A stretch of DNA of 9,587 bases from Chloracidobacterium sp. UBA7659 (lineage in GTDB: Bacteria; Acidobacteriota; Blastocatellia; Pyrinomonadales; Pyrinomonadaceae): positions 34,836 to 44,422 of the forward strand of contig DLHV01000103.1 of the NCBI GenBank assembly GCA_002483395.1, given 5' to 3'. Under the pieces are notes generated by a model that saw only the letters and a program-made list of their open reading frames with translations, was not told where the DNA came from and did no database searches. This document shows, piece after piece, positions 6,761 through 9,587 of this stretch. Positions within the stretch are counted from its first letter, which is position 1. Each line of letters begins with the position of its first letter. The position numbers and the translations under genes were made by a program.

Positions 6761-6847
6761 TGGTACTGGGGACGGGAATCGAACCCGTACGTCCCTAAGG
6801 ACACAGGATTTTAAGTCCTGGGCGTCTACCAATTCCGCCACCCCAGC
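6761..6847 (-). tRNA. tRNA-Leu (anticodon UAA)
   Basis: An 87-nt class II tRNA with CCA encoded (6761-6763). The acceptor stem is GCTGGGG with CCCCAGT, including a G1:U72 wobble that is also seen in other bacterial leucine tRNAs. The D-arm region is GGCGGAATTGGTAGACGC. The anticodon stem CAGGA/TCCTG encloses loop CTTAAAA, giving anticodon TAA (6811-6813 on the plus strand). A long variable arm (GTCCTTAGGGAC) and TTCGAAT in the T loop complete the leucine identity. It reads UUA and, by wobble, UUG codons. Confidence 0.97.
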
Positions 6848-6857
6848 ATGATTTATG

Positions 6858-6886
6858 AGATTAGCACGAGTCGTATTTAACTTCAA
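6858..6886 (-). promoter_or_regulatory. Sigma-70 promoter of tRNA-Leu (and possibly of the acylase)
   Basis: On the minus strand, TTGAAG (6881-6886) and TAATCT (6858-6863) are 17 bp apart; the -10 ends 10 bp before the first base of the tRNA, so the transcript would begin a few nucleotides before the mature 5' end. No T-run terminator or clear second promoter lies in the 35 bp between tRNA and acylase, so read-through is plausible. Confidence 0.65.
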
Positions 6887-6982
6887 AACATCACAAAATC
6901 AGCAGTTTGCGCAGATTGCTAAACGGTTCTTCCCCGAATGGATATGGTATTATTGGCTCGAAAGTTCTTTTAGGTAACGTAA

Positions 6983-7468
6983 ATGGATCAATTGGTTTGG
7001 ATAATGTGGCTTGTTCTTGGCGTGGGCCTGATCATAGCCGAGATCTTCACACTCGGCTTCTTTCTGCTTTGGTTCGGCGTCGGCGCTATCGCGGCCGCTC
7101 TTGCCGGAATGCTCGGTGCACCGTTTGCGTTGCAGTTTGCAGTTTTCGCCGGGGTTTCGATCGCGTTGACGGCGATGTCCCGGACGATCTTCGCGAAATA
7201 TCTTTCGCACAGCGAAGAGAACACGCTAAAAATGGGAGTCGATTCGCTGCCGGGGCAGATCGGCACGGTAACGACCGCAAGCAAGGGAGCTTTGAACGAA
7301 GGCGCGGTGAAGGTTTATGGATCGACCTGGACGGCGTTTCCGATCGACGGTGAAAGTGTGCTGGTAGAAGGCGAGAAGGTGGAAGTGGTCAGTATCAAAG
7401 GCTCGTCAATTTACGTCCGCCGCGTGACGAACGAATTGCCCGAGTGGCGTGATAAGACCGAAGATTAG
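6983..7468 (+). CDS. NfeD-like membrane protein (short form)
   Basis: A 161-residue inner-membrane protein of the short NfeD/YbbJ type. Hydrophobic segments at about 4-24, 26-44 and 49-66 give two to three membrane helices. A hydrophilic C-terminal OB-fold follows from about residue 85: LPGQIGTVTT, GAVKVYGSTWTAFP, then SVLVEGEKVEVVSIKGSSIYVR, the usual NfeD pattern of G.G.v, v.G..w.A and G..V.V. Family members work with SPFH/stomatin-like proteins in membrane quality control or microdomains. No stomatin gene is next to it here; the partner may be elsewhere. The ATG at 6983 has AGGT 7 nt upstream. It diverges from tRNA-Leu, and its stop overlaps that of the phosphatase on the other strand. Confidence 0.87.
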   Translation: MDQLVWIMWLVLGVGLIIAEIFTLGFFLLWFGVGAIAAALAGMLGAPFALQFAVFAGVSIALTAMSRTIFAKYLSHSEENTLKMGVDSLPGQIGTVTTASKGALNEGAVKVYGSTWTAFPIDGESVLVEGEKVEVVSIKGSSIYVRRVTNELPEWRDKTED

Positions 7469-8400
7469 ATAATTTCCGCAGTGTCCTGATCGGCTGTATC
7501 GTGAATATTGCCGAGATCGATCAATTCAAGCTGCACCTCTTCGCCGGTCGGTTCAGGCAAATGATCGCCGGTGAGTTTCGCAAGAACAACTGTGATATTA
7601 TCTTCGCCGCCGTTTTCGTTTGCTTCCGTGACAAGCTCCGCACATGCAACCTCTAACTGCTCAAGATTTGCGGTTACGATTCTCTGCATGCTTGCCGCCG
7701 TCACTTTGTTCGACAAACCATCGCTGCAAAGCAATACAACATCATTCTTGCTTGGCACGAGCCGCGCCGAAACCGGGTAGATCTCATTTTGCGCTCCGAG
7801 AGCCTGAAGGATCACATTCTTGAGTGTGTGTGTCTCGGCCTCTTCGGCCGAGATTTGCTGGGCATCGATTAGTTGCTGGACGAGCGACTGGTCTTTGGTG
7901 ACCTGATAGATCTTGCCGTTTCTCACCAGATAAGCACGGCTGTCGCCGACCTGAATTATATCGACTGCGTTTGGCGTTACACCCATTCCGGTAAAGGTGG
8001 CTCCCATTCCCTGAAACTGAGGGTCGGTCCGGCCCTGTTGATGAATAAGATAATTTGCGTAGAGAGTGGCGTTGTATAACTTTGCTACAAGGTGATGCTC
8101 GTAGCCTTCCGGCGTAAGGGTTTCGTCAACGTCTTCGTGGAGAATCTTTTCGCAAACCGATTCGACAGCCATCTTGCTTGCAACTTCTCCGGCAAGAGCG
8201 CCGCCCATTCCGTCCGATACCGCGAGTACGACGCCGTTGTCGTCGACCTCGAAATTCTGAGTCTCGATTACAAATTCGCCGTCAGCCTGAGCACCCGTCC
8301 ATGCCTTCGAACGGGTAATGTTCAATATCAGGTAGTTGTCTTCGTTACCCCGGCGTACGCGTCCGATGTGCGAAGTCGCATGTATCTCGACAGTTAACAT
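7465..8400 (-). CDS. PP2C-type serine/threonine protein phosphatase
   Basis: A 311-residue metal-dependent protein phosphatase of the bacterial PP2C (Stp/PrpC) type, which removes phosphate from Ser/Thr kinase substrates in the cytoplasm. All core motifs are visible: RRGNEDN (16-22, Asp21), VSDGMGG (61-67, Asp63/Gly64 at the metal centre), GMGATFTG (131-138), GDSRAYLVRNG (152-162), SDGLS (226-230, Asp227) and GEDNITVV (265-272, Asp267). A loop of about 25 residues between RGNEDN and the next strand (about 29-53) is longer than in minimal family members, and an acidic tail (about 282-311) follows the domain. No membrane helix is seen and no kinase gene lies nearby. I start at the ATG (8398-8400), not the TTG two codons upstream. 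Neither has a ribosome binding site, which fits the very short leader predicted from the promoter at 8416-8444. Confidence 0.92.
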   Translation of the reverse strand: MLTVEIHATSHIGRVRRGNEDNYLILNITRSKAWTGAQADGEFVIETQNFEVDDNGVVLAVSDGMGGALAGEVASKMAVESVCEKILHEDVDETLTPEGYEHHLVAKLYNATLYANYLIHQQGRTDPQFQGMGATFTGMGVTPNAVDIIQVGDSRAYLVRNGKIYQVTKDQSLVQQLIDAQQISAEEAETHTLKNVILQALGAQNEIYPVSARLVPSKNDVVLLCSDGLSNKVTAASMQRIVTANLEQLEVACAELVTEANENGGEDNITVVLAKLTGDHLPEPTGEEVQLELIDLGNIHDTADQDTAEII

Positions 8401-8415
8401 AATCAACGAGTCAAA

Positions 8416-8444
8416 AGTCTATCGAGTTGTGAGTACAGAGTCAA
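8416..8444 (-). promoter_or_regulatory. Sigma-70 promoter of the PP2C gene, nearly leaderless
   Basis: On the minus strand, TTGACT (8439-8444, five of six consensus bases) and TAGACT (8416-8421, four of six) are 17 bp apart. The -10 ends 15 bp before the ATG, so transcription should begin about 8 nt before the start codon. Inverted arms ATCAACG (8402-8408) and CGTTGAT (8450-8456) bracket the promoter, and GAGTCAAAA is repeated at 8408-8416 and 8438-8446. Confidence 0.6.
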
Positions 8445-8486
8445 AATCACGTTGATCGACTCCAGACCAAGACCCGAAACCCTCGA

Positions 8487-9587
8487 CTAACTAAGCGCTT
8501 GATCCAGATCTTCGATTATATCCTCTACATCCTCGATTCCAACCGAAATTCTCACCAATCCGTCCGTGATCCCCAACCGTTCCCGCGTCTCCAACGGGAC
8601 AGAAGCGTGTGTCATGGTGGCTGGATGAGAGATCAAGGACTCGACTCCACCCAGACTCTCACCGAGAATACACAATTTGACGCTTTCCAAGACCTTTTTT
8701 GCGTTCTCCAGCGACCCAGTCTCGAACGCGACCATGCCGCCAAATCCTGTCTGCTGCCGTTTTGCCAACTCGTGCTGCGGGTGAGAAACCAATCCAGGGT
8801 AGTAGACCTTTTGCACCGAAGGATGTTCGGCGAGGAAGTTGGCCACGACGCGGCCGTTTTTGTCGTGCGCTTCCATCCGCACGGCAAGCGTTTTTGTGCC
8901 GCGTAAAACGAGAAACGAATCGAACGGTGACAGTATCGCACCTATTCCGTTCTGGACAAACTTTATCCACTCGGCGTCGTTTTCGTCATTGAGGGCGACG
9001 AAACCGCCGACGCTGTCCGAATGGCCGTTGAGATACTTTGTTGTGGAGTGAACCACGATGTCGACGCCCAGATCTATCGGCTTCTGAAAATACGGCGACA
9101 TGAAAGTGTTATCACATACCACTTTCGCCCCATGAGCATGAGCCATGTCCGAAACCGTCTTAAGGTCCGTCACCGACATCACCGGGTTTGTCGGTGTTTC
9201 GACGAATACCATCTTCGTGTTTGGTTTGAAGGCTTTTTCGAGATTTGAAATGTCCGTTGTATCCGCGAGGTCGAACTCGACGCCGTAATTCGACAGTATC
9301 CGGCTAAAAAGCCGAAACGTGCCGCCGTATGTATTGTCACCCAAAACAACATGATCACCGGATTTTACAAGCTTGAGCGTGGCATCAATGGCAGACATTC
9401 CCGAAGCAAATGCGTATCCGAAGCGGGCATTTTCAAGAGCAGCTATGTTTTTTTCCAGAGCGAGGCGGGTTGGGTTCTGGGTTCGGGCGTATTCAAAACC
9501 TTTGTGTTTTCCGAGGCCGTCCTGGGCATACGTTGACGTCTGGTATATCGGGACACTCACGGCACCCGTGGCAATGTCAGGCTCGTT
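8487..9587 (-). CDS. Cystathionine gamma-synthase/lyase-type PLP enzyme (5' end outside the window)
   Basis: A Cys/Met-metabolism PLP-dependent enzyme acting in the cytoplasm on homoserine-derived thioethers: either cystathionine gamma-synthase (methionine synthesis) or gamma-lyase (reverse transsulfuration). 366 residues are present. The frame stays open to the window edge and reads ATGAVSVPIYQTSTY, the normal family N-terminus, so the GTG at 9560 is internal; only about 10-15 residues are missing. Visible features: YARTQNPTR (phosphate-binding Tyr/Arg from the partner subunit), FASGMSAI, DNTYGGTFRLF, VETPTNPVM, CDNTFMSPYF with the ring-binding Asp, HSTTKYLNGHSD with the PLP lysine (codon 9036-9038), and the closing SLGGVESLISHPATMTHAS. 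The Glu in GVESL is found in synthases and lyases but argues against methionine gamma-lyase. Synthase and lyase cannot be separated by eye. It ends 87 bp before the phosphatase gene, which has its own promoter. Confidence 0.9.
   Translation of the reverse strand, partial: NEPDIATGAVSVPIYQTSTYAQDGLGKHKGFEYARTQNPTRLALEKNIAALENARFGYAFASGMSAIDATLKLVKSGDHVVLGDNTYGGTFRLFSRILSNYGVEFDLADTTDISNLEKAFKPNTKMVFVETPTNPVMSVTDLKTVSDMAHAHGAKVVCDNTFMSPYFQKPIDLGVDIVVHSTTKYLNGHSDSVGGFVALNDENDAEWIKFVQNGIGAILSPFDSFLVLRGTKTLAVRMEAHDKNGRVVANFLAEHPSVQKVYYPGLVSHPQHELAKRQQTGFGGMVAFETGSLENAKKVLESVKLCILGESLGGVESLISHPATMTHASVPLETRERLGITDGLVRISVGIEDVEDIIEDLDQALS

Noticed and set aside
6761..6847. tRNA-Leu as an attachment site for an integrated element
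   Set aside because: No integrase or second copy of the tRNA 3' end is seen in the window, and the flanking genes are ordinary chromosomal genes.

Overview
The window looks like chromosomal housekeeping and envelope/secretory DNA from a free-living Gram-negative-type heterotroph of moderate GC. The set of secreted proteins (a glycine-zipper envelope protein, an SH3 + basic-adaptor protein, a periplasmic amidohydrolase, a penicillin-acylase-type Ntn hydrolase), together with an LDH-like malate dehydrogenase and a PP2C phosphatase, is most like Acidobacteriota (Blastocatellia/Pyrinomonadales type). That placement is an inference from protein style, not a demonstrated assignment. I see no phage, plasmid, CRISPR, toxin-antitoxin or defence genes.

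Layout. On the minus strand, 1-192 is the N-terminus of malate dehydrogenase. It diverges from a secreted amidohydrolase (371-1882, +), which ends in a symmetrical, probably bidirectional terminator. A minus-strand run of four secreted-protein genes follows: a glycine-zipper protein (1969-2583), a small unknown exported protein (2932-3522), an SH3/PBCV-basic-adaptor protein (3954-4409) and a large penicillin-acylase-family enzyme (4539-6725). Directly upstream of the acylase, on the same strand, lies tRNA-Leu(UAA) (6761-6847) with a good sigma-70 promoter. Diverging from the tRNA is a NfeD-like membrane protein (6983-7468, +). It meets a PP2C-type phosphatase (7465-8400, -) tail to tail with overlapping stop codons. 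Last is a cystathionine gamma-synthase/lyase-type PLP enzyme (8487-9587, -), whose 5' end lies outside the window.

The two gaps over 300 bp are the least explained parts. The 2584-2931 gap holds a perfect 10-bp inverted repeat in the leader of the glycine-zipper gene and a compact intergenic repeat with CCCCTCCT/AGGAGGGG hairpins. The 3523-3953 gap holds three GTCTCA-type repeat arms and a roughly 260-bp gene-less stretch with an 11-bp long-range inverted repeat, possibly a decayed insertion.

The genes do not form one pathway. The common theme is export: five of the nine protein genes carry signal peptides or membrane anchors without cytoplasmic partners nearby. The strongest leads are the two intergenic repeat regions, the leader hairpin, and the tRNA-Leu/acylase arrangement. 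No clearly novel multi-gene system is evident.
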